A stretch of DNA of 64,000 bases, from positions 124,001 through 188,000 of the forward strand of contig NZ_FOHX01000008.1 of assembly GCF_900111685.1 (NCBI RefSeq), given 5' to 3'. The notes below the pieces were generated by a model. The model saw only the letters and a program-made list of their open reading frames with translations, was not told the origin of the DNA and ran no database searches. A program made the translations under genes and the position numbers. This DNA is from Nonomuraea wenchangensis (lineage in GTDB: Bacteria; Actinomycetota; Actinomycetes; Streptosporangiales; Streptosporangiaceae). Shown here piece after piece: positions 48,325 to 55,642 of the stretch (the first letter of the stretch is position 1; every line of letters begins with the position of its first letter).

Positions 48325-48363
48325 TACGGACTAATTAGTCAGGTACTCACCAAAAAGTAAGTA
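48325..48363. promoter_or_regulatory. HxlR operators between the imine-reductase-like and HxlR genes
   Basis: A perfect GACTAATTAGTC palindrome (48329-48340) is flanked by GTAC on both sides, GTAC at 48325 and 48342. A second TACT...AGTA pair follows at 48343-48358 and ends with another GTAC (48360). TACT/AGTA half-sites are typical of YodB/HypR-type HxlR repressors. The sites cover both divergent promoters. Confidence 0.5.
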
Positions 48364-48378
48364 CGGCTGGGAGAGCGC

Positions 48379-48738
48379 ATGGCGTCATCGGCACGACGGG
48401 GTCCCTACTTCTGCGGCATCGACGCGGCGATGGACGTGGTCGCCGGCAAGTGGAAGTCGCTGATCCTCTGGGAGCTGCACCACCACGGCACCCGCCGGTT
48501 CGCCGAGCTGCGCCGCGGCCTGCCGGGCGTCAGCGAGAAGATGCTGGTCCAGCATCTGCGCGAGATGGAGGAGGACGGGCTGGTGCATCGCGAGGTCTAC
48601 CGCGAGGTGCCGCCGAAGGTCGAGTACTCCCTGACCGAGCACGGCGTCTCGCTCAACGCGGCGCTCGCCCCCCTGGGCGCCTGGGGCACCGAACGCATGG
48701 CGCGGATCGGCGCGGCGAAGGTCTCCGTGGACGCCTGA
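48379..48738 (+). CDS. HxlR-family redox-type regulator
   Basis: The 119-residue protein has the family order: YFCGIDAAMDVVAGKWKSLI, LWELHHHGTRRFAELRRGLP, GVSEKMLVQHLREMEEDGLV, HREVYREVPPKVEYSLTEHG. The single N-terminal Cys in YFCGI is the conserved sensing residue that reacts with aldehydes, quinones or diamide in YodB/HypR-type members. It is divergent from the imine-reductase-like gene and probably controls it. Confidence 0.9.
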   Translation: MASSARRGPYFCGIDAAMDVVAGKWKSLILWELHHHGTRRFAELRRGLPGVSEKMLVQHLREMEEDGLVHREVYREVPPKVEYSLTEHGVSLNAALAPLGAWGTERMARIGAAKVSVDA

Positions 48739-48747
48739 GCCCCGAGG

Positions 48748-49185
48748 TCACGTCCGCCGTTCGGCCGCCACCAGGGCCGCGAGCTCGCGCAGGCTGTGGC
48801 GGAACACCGCCTTGGCCAGTGGCCGCACCAGCGGCCAGCCGGCCCGCCCCAGCGCCCCGAACGGCGCCAGCAGCTCCTCCGTCCAGATCACCCGGCTGCC
48901 GCTCCCGAGCGCCCGCACCCGGAACGCGCCCCGGCCGCGCACCAGCCGCCCGGTGTGCTCCATCACGACCAGCTCCGGCGGCTCCCACCGGGTGATCGTC
49001 ATCGTGTCCATGAACCCGACCGGCCACACCCCGGTGTACGCCTCGACGGCGTCCGGGGCCACCTGGCGGGTGCTGGTGAGGAACATCCACTCCCGCTGCC
49101 TGTCCCAGTCGGTGAGCAGCGCGAACACCTGCTCGGGCGGCGCCGCCACCTCGACGGCGGCGCCGACGTACACGGCTCTGCCCAC
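48748..49185 (-). CDS. SRPBCC-family (START-like) protein
   Basis: The 145-residue product MGRAVYVGAAVEVAAPPEQV shows the Bet v1-like layout: VYVGAAVEVAAPPEQVFALL, TDWDRQREWMFLT, RWEPPELVVMEHTGRLVRGR, FRVRALGSGSRVIWTEELLA and a long C-terminal helix (AVFRHSLRELAALVAAE). It forms a hydrophobic cavity for a lipid-like ligand. The function is unknown. It starts 63 bases before the divergent AraC gene and the two may be functionally linked. Confidence 0.82.
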   Translation of the reverse strand: MGRAVYVGAAVEVAAPPEQVFALLTDWDRQREWMFLTSTRQVAPDAVEAYTGVWPVGFMDTMTITRWEPPELVVMEHTGRLVRGRGAFRVRALGSGSRVIWTEELLAPFGALGRAGWPLVRPLAKAVFRHSLRELAALVAAERRT

Positions 49186-49248
49186 GTCGCCTCCTGACTC
49201 TCCCGATCCCTCCTACCCCGCGCGCCCGGTGCTAGAGTCCGGTCCGGG

Positions 49249-50079
49249 ATGGACGACCTGAGCGAGCATCTGCTGCCGGTCCCCGGGCAGCGGCTGCGCT
49301 TCGGCCGAGGCGCCGAGGGCATCGAACGCCTGGAGGCGAGGCTCGTCGGCGAGGCGTTCGCCACACACCGCCACGACACCTACGCCCTCGGCGTGACGCT
49401 GTCCGGCGTGCAGACCTTCCGCTACCGGGGCGAGCGGCGGCGCTGCCTGCCGGGCGAGTGGCACGTCCTGCACCCCGACGAGCCGCACGACGGCGCGGCC
49501 GGCACCGACGACGGCTTCGCCTACCGCATCCTGTACGTCGATCCGTTCCTGGTGCGGGAGGCGCTGGGCGGCGGGCCGCTGCCGTTCGTGGCCGATCCGA
49601 TCGTCGCGCCGTCCGGGATGGACCCGTCGCTGCTGGCCTGCCTGCGCCGGATGGACGAGCCGCTGGACGAGTTCGCCCGGCTGGAGGTGGCGCTGCTGGT
49701 GGCCGGCGCGCTGCGCAGACACGCCGGCGGCCCCGCGCAGGACGGGCCTGGACCTCTGGCGGTGGCGGCGCTGGCGCGGGTGCGCGAGCTGATCGCGGCC
49801 GACCCGGCCGCCCGGCTGACGGTTGCGGAGCTGGAACGGGCGTCGGGGCTCGACCGGTGGACGCTGGCCCGCCAGTTCCGCGCCGCGTACGGCACCAGCC
49901 CGACCCGGTTCCGCACGATGCGCCGCCTCGACGTCGTACGCCGGGCGCTGCGGCACGGCACGCCGCTGCGCGAGGCGGCACTGGAGGCGGGCTTCGCGGA
50001 CCAGGCCCACATGACGCGCATGTTCAAACGCGCCTACGGCCTCACCCCGGGCCGCTGGCTGGCCGCGCTGCGCCTTTAG
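49249..50079 (+). CDS. AraC-family transcriptional regulator
   Basis: The 276-residue protein has an N-terminal cupin-like sensor (THRHDTYALGVTLSGVQTFR, YRGERRRCLPGEWHVLHPDE with metal-type His) and a C-terminal double helix-turn-helix. The latter reads LTVAELERASGLDRWTLARQ, FRAAYGTSPTRFRTMRRLDV, ALEAGFADQAHMTRMFKRAY, GLTPGRWLA. It is divergent from the SRPBCC gene, its closest candidate target. It ends six bases before the convergent SDR gene. Confidence 0.9.
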   Translation: MDDLSEHLLPVPGQRLRFGRGAEGIERLEARLVGEAFATHRHDTYALGVTLSGVQTFRYRGERRRCLPGEWHVLHPDEPHDGAAGTDDGFAYRILYVDPFLVREALGGGPLPFVADPIVAPSGMDPSLLACLRRMDEPLDEFARLEVALLVAGALRRHAGGPAQDGPGPLAVAALARVRELIAADPAARLTVAELERASGLDRWTLARQFRAAYGTSPTRFRTMRRLDVVRRALRHGTPLREAALEAGFADQAHMTRMFKRAYGLTPGRWLAALRL

Positions 50080-50085
50080 CCGTCC

Positions 50086-50802
50086 TCACAGGCCGCCGGC
50101 GACGTCCAGGACGGTGCCGGTCACGTACGACGCCTCGTCCGACAGCAGCCACGCCACCGCCGCCGCGATCTCCTCCGGCCGGCCGGGACGCCCCAGCGGG
50201 ACGCGCTCGGCCACCCGCCACGCCCGTCCGGGCTCGCCCGCCCGCGCGTGGATCGTGGTGTCGATGGTGCCCGGCGACACGGCGTTGACCCGCACGCCCG
50301 GAGCGAGCTCCTTGGCCAGGCCGACCGTCATGGTGTCCACGGCGGCCTTGGTGGCGGCGTAGGCGACGTACTCGCCGGGTGAGCCGGTGCGGGCCGCGAC
50401 CGACGAGACCGTGACGATGGCCTTCTCGCCCGGCGGCCGTCCCCGCCACCGCCGCGCCGCCTCCCGGCACAGGCGCAGCGGCGCGACCAGGTTGACCTCG
50501 ACCACGCGCCGCAGGTCGTCGTCGGTCAGGTCGGCGAACGGGCCGAGCCGTCCGGTGACGCCCGCGTTGTTCACCAGCCCGGTGACCTCGCCCAGCTCCT
50601 CGGCCGCGGCGAACAGCGGCTCGGGGTCGTCCCTGACATCGTGGCGCAGGCCGCGGACCCGCGGACCGAGCCGCCGCTCCAGCTCCCGCGCCTCGGCGTC
50701 GGAGCCGGAGTGCGTGAACAGCACGCTCGCGCCGCCCGCGCTCAGCCGCTCCACGATGCTGGCGCCGATCCCCCGCGAGCCGCCGGTGACGATGATCACC
50801 AT
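50086..50802 (-). CDS. Short-chain dehydrogenase/3-oxoacyl-ACP reductase-like
   Basis: The ATG 50802 follows GAGAGGGG and overlaps the end of the upstream dehydrogenase gene by seven bases; the very long upstream frame is spurious. The 238-residue protein has MVIIVTGGSRGIGASIVERL, LVNNAGVTGRLGPFADLTDD, VTVSSVAARTG, YVAYAATKAAVDTMTVGLAK and the classical C-terminal WLLSDEASYVTGTVLDVAGG. It is an FabG-like SDR using NAD(P)H. With the beta-hydroxyacid dehydrogenase upstream it forms a two-gene oxidoreductase unit. Confidence 0.87.
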   Translation of the reverse strand: MVIIVTGGSRGIGASIVERLSAGGASVLFTHSGSDAEARELERRLGPRVRGLRHDVRDDPEPLFAAAEELGEVTGLVNNAGVTGRLGPFADLTDDDLRRVVEVNLVAPLRLCREAARRWRGRPPGEKAIVTVSSVAARTGSPGEYVAYAATKAAVDTMTVGLAKELAPGVRVNAVSPGTIDTTIHARAGEPGRAWRVAERVPLGRPGRPEEIAAAVAWLLSDEASYVTGTVLDVAGGL

Positions 50803-51680
50803 GTCTGTCCCCTCTCCGTCCTGGCCTCGATCGCGCGGATCACGGCCACCATGTCGAGCCCGCCGTGCCCCAGCCGCAGCGTCTCGGCGAACAGCGCGTG
50901 GCAGACGTCCAGCAGCGGCGCGGCCACGCCGCGCTCCCGCGCCGCCTCGGCGATGAGCCGGTTGTTCTTCAGCACGTCCGCGATGGCCGCCTGGGCGGCG
51001 AAGTCGCCCTCGACCAGTTTGCTCGCCTTGGCCCGCGAGACGTCGCTGGCCATCGGCCCGGCGCCGAGCACCCGCGCGAACGTCTCCAGGTCCAGCCCGT
51101 GCCTTGCGGCGAAGTGGGTCGCCTCGGCCAGCCCGCTCACCATCGTGATGAGGAACAGGTTCACCGCCAGCTTCATCAGCAGCGCGCCGGGGACCGGCCC
51201 GCACGGGACCGTCCCGGAGCACATCGGGGCCAGCAGCGGGCGTACCTCCTCCACGGCGTCCGGTTCGCCCGCCAGCATCGCCACGAGCCGGCCGGCCTCG
51301 GCGGGGCCGCGCGAGCCCGACACCGGGGCCTCCACGTACCGGCCGGCCGCCGCGAGCACGTCGCCGGCCAGCGCTGCGGAGTACGCGGGCGCGGTCGTCC
51401 CCATGTGCACCACGATCCGCCCGGACACGCGCGCTTCGAAGCTCGGCGTGCCGCGGCCCAGCACGGCGTCCACGGCGGCCTCGTCGGCCAGCATGAGCAG
51501 CACCACCCGCGCCCGCCGGAACAGCTCGTCCGGGTCCGCCGCCACCCCTGCCCCGGCCGCCCGCGCGGCTTCGGCGCGGGACGTTGTCCGGTTCCACACG
51601 ACGAGCGGCGTGCCGGCCCTGGCCAGGTTGACCGCCATGGGCTGGCCCATGAGGCCCAGCCCGGCGAACCCCACCGTCAT
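50796..51680 (-). CDS. Beta-hydroxyacid dehydrogenase (3-hydroxyisobutyrate dehydrogenase-like)
   Basis: The ATG 51680 has GGAGG eight bases upstream; the longer frame is unsupported. Motifs: TVGFAGLGLMGQPMAVNLAR (Rossmann), VVWNRTTSRAEAARAAGAGV, VLLMLADEAAVDAVLGRG, APVSGSRGPAEAGRLVAMLA (substrate loop), GALLMKLAVNLFLITMVSGL with the catalytic Lys. A helical C-terminal part gives dimerisation. The 294-residue length is normal. It is coupled to the SDR downstream; the pair may act successively on a 3-hydroxy/3-oxo acid. Confidence 0.88.
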   Translation of the reverse strand: MTVGFAGLGLMGQPMAVNLARAGTPLVVWNRTTSRAEAARAAGAGVAADPDELFRRARVVLLMLADEAAVDAVLGRGTPSFEARVSGRIVVHMGTTAPAYSAALAGDVLAAAGRYVEAPVSGSRGPAEAGRLVAMLAGEPDAVEEVRPLLAPMCSGTVPCGPVPGALLMKLAVNLFLITMVSGLAEATHFAARHGLDLETFARVLGAGPMASDVSRAKASKLVEGDFAAQAAIADVLKNNRLIAEAARERGVAAPLLDVCHALFAETLRLGHGGLDMVAVIRAIEARTERGQTW

Positions 51681-51820
51681 CCGCCCCACCTCCCTCTCCG
51701 CGGCATCCGTTGTAGCGGAGGGAGCGGGCGCGGGTCTTGAACGGTTGTGATCGGGCGGACCGGAATAGGGACGGCGGGCGGGCCGTTGTCGTCGATGCGG
51801 CCCCCGTTCCGGTGGCCTGC

Positions 51821-51879
51821 CCGGACGAGACGCGCCGTACCCGGCCTGCAAAGACGACGCTCCCTGGGAAGGAGCCGTC
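51821..51879 (+). promoter_or_regulatory. Guanidine-III (ykkC-III)-type riboswitch with ribosome-site hairpin
   Basis: The leader reads CCGGACGAGACGCGCCGUAC (51821-51840), then CCGG, and AAGACGACGC (51851-51860), the conserved core of guanidine-III aptamers. CCGG arms (51821-51824, 51841-51844) can form P1. GCGCCGU (51832-51838) pairs with ACGACGC (51854-51860) as the pseudoknot with one C-A mismatch. Alternatively GACG+GCUCC (51853-51856, 51859-51863) pairs with GGAGC+CGUC (51871-51879), hiding the ribosome site directly before the ATG. The two structures are mutually exclusive, giving guanidine-dependent translation of the downstream exporter. Confidence 0.82.
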
Positions 51880-52203
51880 ATGGCCTGGTTGTTGATCATC
51901 GCTGCCGGTCTGTTCGAGGTCGTCATGGCCTACTCGCTGAAGGCCAGCAACGGGTTCTCGGCGCTCTGGCCGAGCGTCGTCTTCGGCGTCTCCGCGGTGC
52001 TGTCGTTCGGGCTGCTCGCGCTGGCGCTGAAGAACCTGGAGGTCGGCACCGCCTACGCGGTGTGGACCGGCATCGGCGCCGTCGGCACCGCCACGCTCGG
52101 CATGATCGCGCTCGGTGAGGACACGTCCCCGCTGAAGCTGATCTCGATCGGGCTCATCCTGCTCGGCGTCGTCGGCCTCAACCTGGCCGGCGGCGGCCAC
52201 TGA
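51880..52203 (+). CDS. sugE: Guanidinium exporter, SMR family (SugE/Gdx-like)
   Basis: The 107-residue protein has four transmembrane helices. It starts MAWLLIIAAGLFEVVMAYSL with the essential Glu 13, followed by KASNGFSALWPSVVF, LKNLEVGTAYAVWTGIGAVG and a fourth helix LISIGLILLGVVGLNLAGGG. The 'LGTAYAVWTGIGAVGT' segment and Lys-x-S/N-G-F loop are characteristic of the SugE/Gdx subgroup, which exchanges guanidinium for protons, rather than the EmrE/QacE group. The guanidine-III-type switch directly upstream supports this. GGAG is buried in the switch hairpin. Confidence 0.9.
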   Translation: MAWLLIIAAGLFEVVMAYSLKASNGFSALWPSVVFGVSAVLSFGLLALALKNLEVGTAYAVWTGIGAVGTATLGMIALGEDTSPLKLISIGLILLGVVGLNLAGGGH

Positions 52204-52223
52204 CGAGGAGCGGCCCGCCCGGG

Positions 52224-52850
52224 TCAGCGGCGGGCCGCGTTCCTCTCCTTGCGCCGCTCGGCCACCCGTACCCCGATGAACACCAGCACGGCGGCCACGA
52301 CGATCCCGATCACCACGTTGGTGCCGACCCCCACGTACGTCTCCACGAGGTGCCACTGCTCCCCGAGCAGGTAGCCGGCGTAGACGAAGATGACGTTCCA
52401 GATCAGGCTGCCCCCGGTGGTGAGGAGCAGGAACATGGGCAGCGGCATGCGCTCCACCCCCGCAGGGATGGAGATGAGGCTGCGGAAGACGGGGATCATC
52501 CGGCCGAAGAAGACGGTCTTGCGGCCGTGCCGCTGGAAGAACGCCTCGGTCTTCTCGACGTCGGACGTCTTCAGCAACGGTATCCGCTCCACCAGGGCGA
52601 TCACGCGGTCGCGCCCGAGCATCGCGCCCACCCAGTACAGCGCCAGCGCACCGACGACGGAGCCGATGGTGGTCCACACCACCACGTCCAGCAGGTCCAG
52701 CTCCCCCCGGCTGGCGGTGAAGCCGGCCATGGGCAGGATCACCTCGCTGGGCAGGGGAGGGAAGAGGTTCTCCAACGCGATCGCGAGGCCCGCTCCGGGG
52801 GCCCCCAGCGTCTCCATCAGTCCGATGAGCCAGTCAGTCATGAGCCTCAA
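52224..52850 (-). CDS. DedA-family membrane protein
   Basis: The 208-residue protein has DedA markers: LIGLMETLGAPGAGLAIALE, NLFPPLPSEVILPMAGFTA (E and P-rich re-entrant loop), GSVVGALALYWVGAMLGRDR, VEKTEAFFQRHGRKTVFFGR, MIPVFRSLISIPAGVERMPL (conserved Arg residues) and a C-terminal membrane segment. DedA proteins flip undecaprenyl phosphate and phospholipids and contribute to membrane-potential and antimicrobial-peptide tolerance. It converges with the SugE gene. Confidence 0.9.
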   Translation of the reverse strand: MRLMTDWLIGLMETLGAPGAGLAIALENLFPPLPSEVILPMAGFTASRGELDLLDVVVWTTIGSVVGALALYWVGAMLGRDRVIALVERIPLLKTSDVEKTEAFFQRHGRKTVFFGRMIPVFRSLISIPAGVERMPLPMFLLLTTGGSLIWNVIFVYAGYLLGEQWHLVETYVGVGTNVVIGIVVAAVLVFIGVRVAERRKERNAARR

Positions 52851-52913
52851 GGCTAGAGATGATCAGATAAGTTCGGAATGAGGCTGCTGCCCCAGGCGCA
52901 CCGGGGGTAAACC

Positions 52914-53858
52914 TCAGGGCGCGTAGCGAGCGACGAGTTCAGCGCCGATCCTGGCCAGCTCGGCGCGCACCGCCTCCGGCTCGACGACCTCCACCTGGGC
53001 GCCCCAGCCGGCGAGCTGCTCGGCGATCGACAGGGCCATCGGGGCGGCGACCCGCAGCCGGGCCCGGCCGTCCGGCTCGCGCCCGAGCACCTCGCAGTGG
53101 CGTCCGAAGTGGTCGCGCAGGATCCCGGCGTGCCGCTCGGCGACGAGCACCACCGCCGTCACGAGGGAGCGGCGGCGTTCGACCTCGCCGACGACGCGCT
53201 CCCACTCCGCCGCGAGGTCGAAGCCGTCCGGCCGCTCGGCGGGCAGGTCGGTGGGCTCGGCGGCGGTGACCCGGTCCACCCGGTACGTCCGCCGCCCCGC
53301 CCCGGTGCCCGCCACGAGGTACCACAGGCCGTCCTTGTCCACCAGTCCTAAGGGATCGACCAGCCGCTCGGCCGGCTCGCTGCCCTTGCGCGCGTAGGTG
53401 AGGCGCACCTTGTGCCCGGCGACGACCGCATCCTGCAGGGTCCGTACCAGGGCGGGCGGCTCCCGCCCCGCCTCGCCCCAGCCGGCCGGGTCCGACACCA
53501 CCGCCCGCGCGGCGGCCTCGGCGTCCGCGCGGAAGGTGGCCGGCAGCGCCCGTACGAGCTTGCGCAGGGCCGAGGTGAGCGCCGGCGCGGCGGTCGTGGC
53601 CGGGCCGAGGAGCAGGAACAGCGCCCGCGCCTCGGCGGCGGTGAGCCCGGTCAGGTCGGTACGCGCCCCGCCCACCAGCGACCAGCCGCCCCCGCGTCCG
53701 GGCTGCGGGTAGACGGGGATGCCCGCGGCCGACAGGGCCTCCAGGTCGCGGCGGGCGGTGGCGACGGAGATCTCCAGCTCCCCGGCCAGCTCCGAGGCGG
53801 TCAGCCGGCCGCGCCCCTGGAGCAGGAGGAGGGCGGCGACCAGGCGGTCTGCGCGCAT
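52914..53858 (-). CDS. WYL-domain transcriptional regulator
   Basis: The 314-residue protein starts with a DeoR-type helix-turn-helix (RADRLVAALLLLQGRGRLTA, SELAGELEISVATARRDLEA). It continues with DLTGLTAAEARALFLLLG, then the WYL domain (VRLTYARKGSEPAERLVDPL, LVDKDGLWYLVAGTGAGRRT, YRVDRVTAAE) and the WCX extension. It is a second WYL regulator in the window, unrelated in position to the one at 24818. The NAD(P)-binding gene at 53896 lies 37 bases upstream on the same strand and may be co-transcribed. Confidence 0.9.
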   Translation of the reverse strand: MRADRLVAALLLLQGRGRLTASELAGELEISVATARRDLEALSAAGIPVYPQPGRGGGWSLVGGARTDLTGLTAAEARALFLLLGPATTAAPALTSALRKLVRALPATFRADAEAAARAVVSDPAGWGEAGREPPALVRTLQDAVVAGHKVRLTYARKGSEPAERLVDPLGLVDKDGLWYLVAGTGAGRRTYRVDRVTAAEPTDLPAERPDGFDLAAEWERVVGEVERRRSLVTAVVLVAERHAGILRDHFGRHCEVLGREPDGRARLRVAAPMALSIAEQLAGWGAQVEVVEPEAVRAELARIGAELVARYAP

Positions 53859-53895
53859 GTGCTCATCCTGGCAGGAGACCTTCGCGTACGGTCCG

Positions 53896-54534
53896 TCAGG
53901 AGGTCACGTAAACGATGTGGCCGGCGCTCGCCGGATCGTCCAGGAGGGAGAGCATGCAGTCGGCCGTGTCGGCGCGGACGGTGCTGTGTCCGCCCCTGAC
54001 GCAGCGGTCCCAGGAGGTGCGGTAGCGGCCGGTCGGCGGGGCGTCGCGCAGCCGGCCGGGGCGGACGACGGTCCAGTCGAGACCGGCGCGGCGCAGCAGC
54101 TCCTCCGAGGCCGCGAGGTCGGCGTAGGAGTGGCGGAACAGCGGCTGCACGACGAGCGGCTTGAGCACGTAGCGGGTGAAGAGGCCGTCGCCCGCGTCGG
54201 CGACCATGCCGGCCGCGCCGACGGTCAGCACGCGCCGCACGCCTGCGCGGCGCATGGCCTCGGTGATGGCGGCGACGCTGCCGGAGTGGACGGTGGTGGG
54301 GCCGCGCTCGCGGCTGCCCATGGCGCTGAGCACGGCGTCACGGCCCTCGACGCCGGGGGCGACGGCGGCGGGGTCCATCACGTCGGCCTCGACGACCTCG
54401 ACGCGGTCGCGGAGCCCGGCGGGCAGCCGGGCGGCGGCGCGTACGACGGCGGTGATCTCGTGACCCCGGTCGAGGCCCTGGCGGACCAGTTCGAGCCCGA
54501 TGCCGCCGGTCGCTCCGAAGACTGCCAGCCTCAT
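53896..54534 (-). CDS. NAD(P)H-binding atypical SDR (NmrA/YwnB-like)
   Basis: The 212-residue protein begins MRLAVFGATGGIGLELVRQG (GATGxxG cofactor loop) and has VVEADVMDPAAVAPGVEGRD, AVLSAMGSRERGPTTVHSGS, RRVLTVGAAGMVADAGDGLF and WTVVRPGRLRDAPPTGRYR. These are the usual atypical SDR-a5/NmrA-like segments with no YxxxK. It may be a reductase or redox sensor. The 22-bp palindrome at 54557-54578 immediately upstream suggests TetR-type repression. Confidence 0.85.
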   Translation of the reverse strand: MRLAVFGATGGIGLELVRQGLDRGHEITAVVRAAARLPAGLRDRVEVVEADVMDPAAVAPGVEGRDAVLSAMGSRERGPTTVHSGSVAAITEAMRRAGVRRVLTVGAAGMVADAGDGLFTRYVLKPLVVQPLFRHSYADLAASEELLRRAGLDWTVVRPGRLRDAPPTGRYRTSWDRCVRGGHSTVRADTADCMLSLLDDPASAGHIVYVTS

Positions 54535-54556
54535 GGGGCGTCCCCTTTCTCGGAGG

Positions 54557-54578
54557 GGTGAGTGAATATTTACTCACC
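54557..54578. promoter_or_regulatory. 22-bp near-perfect palindrome, probable TetR-type operator
   Basis: Arms GGTGAGT and ACTCACC enclose gAATATTt, a perfect match except for one symmetric pair. It lies 23 bases upstream of the atypical SDR gene in an otherwise GC-rich region. The length and symmetry fit a TetR-family site, but no TetR gene is adjacent; the nearest is at 15379, too far to assume. Confidence 0.55.
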
Positions 54579-54619
54579 ACCTTACCTCCGAGGCCCCGAG
54601 ACCCGTCGGCCGGCCCGTT

Positions 54620-55237
54620 CTACGCGCCGGGCTCCGGAGCGTAGAAGGCGGTGACGGCGGCCACGTGGGCGGCCGCCCGATCGGCCGGGATGCCGGCCGC
54701 CTCCTCCGCCTCGCCCCAGGCCCGTGCCGAGGCGGTGATGACCTGCCGTCCCTCCGGGGTCAGGTGGAAGGTGTCCTCCCCCACCTTCTCGCCGCCGGAG
54801 AGGTGCAGGGCCAGGCCGAGCAGCCCGAGGTCCCAGCCGACGCCGACCCCGCCGCAGCCGAACCCCTCCCACATCTCCGGCGGGACCTCGGCGACGTGCC
54901 GCAGCTCCAGCCAGGTGGCGCCGCCCTCGGACGTCAGCTCGACCTCGACCTCGGACAGACCCGGGGCGTCGCCCATCGCCCAGCTCACCTTGAACCGCCG
55001 GGGCGGTGCGCACTCCAGGACCTCGCCGCCGGCGTTGCCCTCGAACTGGTATCTGCCGCCGAGCCGCAGCTCGCCGCTCACCGGCAGGAACCAGCGCTTG
55101 AGTCGGTCGGCGTCGGTGCAGGCGTCCCACACGTCCTCGACCTCGGCCTCGTAGCGGCGGCGGATGACCAGGGCCTTGTGCTCGCCGTCGGACAGCTTCC
55201 GGTGCGCCCGGGTGATCTCGTCAACCATGTCCATCAT
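54620..55237 (-). CDS. SRPBCC (AHSA1-like) protein partner of ArsR
   Basis: The start ATG 55237 has AAGGAG upstream and overlaps the ArsR gene by 17 bases; the longer frame is a shadow. The 205-residue product has VIRRRYEAEVEDVWDACTDA, DRLKRWFLPVSGELRLGGRY, QFEGNAGGEVLECAPPRRFK and SEGGATWLELRHVAE. These are the strands of activator-of-Hsp90-ATPase-like SRPBCC proteins, with a long C-terminal helix. ArsR-SRPBCC pairs are widespread in actinobacteria; the ligand is unknown. Confidence 0.87.
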   Translation of the reverse strand: MMDMVDEITRAHRKLSDGEHKALVIRRRYEAEVEDVWDACTDADRLKRWFLPVSGELRLGGRYQFEGNAGGEVLECAPPRRFKVSWAMGDAPGLSEVEVELTSEGGATWLELRHVAEVPPEMWEGFGCGGVGVGWDLGLLGLALHLSGGEKVGEDTFHLTPEGRQVITASARAWGEAEEAAGIPADRAAAHVAAVTAFYAPEPGA

Positions 55238-55589
55238 CAGAGGTCTCCTTCTTCTCGGTGGCGGATGAGCGTTCGCGCTTGCCGCGGGCCAGCTCGGTGG
55301 CCAGGGCGTCGAGGCGCTGGTCCCAGAACCCGCGGAAGCGCTCCAGCCAGAGGTCGATCTCACGCAGCGGTCCGGCCTCGACGGCGTAGAGCCGCCGGGT
55401 GCCCGCGGCCCGCACGCTGGCGAACCCGTTGTCGCGCAGCACCCGCAGGTGCTGCGAGACGGCCGGCTGGGAGATGCCGAACTCCTGCTGGATGACGGCG
55501 GTGACCTCGCCGGAGCTTCGCTCACCGCCGGCGAGGAGCTCCAGGATCCGGCGCCGGACCGGATCGCCGAGGACGTCGAATGCGTGCAC
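55221..55589 (-). CDS. ArsR-family regulator
   Basis: The 122-residue protein MHAFDVLGDPVRRRILELLA carries the ArsR winged helix: GERSSGEVTAVIQQEFGISQ, PAVSQHLRVLRDNGFASVRA, AGTRRLYAVEAGPLREIDLW. No ArsR-type metal Cys pair is present, so it is of the non-metal PadR/SRPBCC-linked subgroup. Promoter elements and a palindrome upstream suggest autoregulation. It is translated together with the SRPBCC gene. Confidence 0.9.
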   Translation of the reverse strand: MHAFDVLGDPVRRRILELLAGGERSSGEVTAVIQQEFGISQPAVSQHLRVLRDNGFASVRAAGTRRLYAVEAGPLREIDLWLERFRGFWDQRLDALATELARGKRERSSATEKKETSDDGHG

Positions 55590-55595
55590 GTCCCG

Positions 55596-55626
55596 AGTAT
55601 TTCAGGTGCTGCTTATATAAGTCAAA
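55596..55626 (-). promoter_or_regulatory. ArsR promoter with CTTATATAAG operator in the spacer
   Basis: On the minus strand TTGACT (55621-55626) forms a good -35. CTTATATAAG (55612-55621) is a perfect palindrome overlapping the -35/spacer. An AATACT-like -10 lies about 18 bases further on. A repressor on the palindrome would exclude RNA polymerase. The ArsR product is the natural candidate. Confidence 0.5.
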
Positions 55627-55642
55627 CTTGAGGTAAGGGGTG

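Noticed and set aside
50803..52677. Long upstream extension of the SDR frame
   Set aside because: It covers the beta-hydroxyacid dehydrogenase, the riboswitch region and part of dedA in wrong frames. The SDR domain begins exactly at the ATG at 50802 with a good ribosome site.
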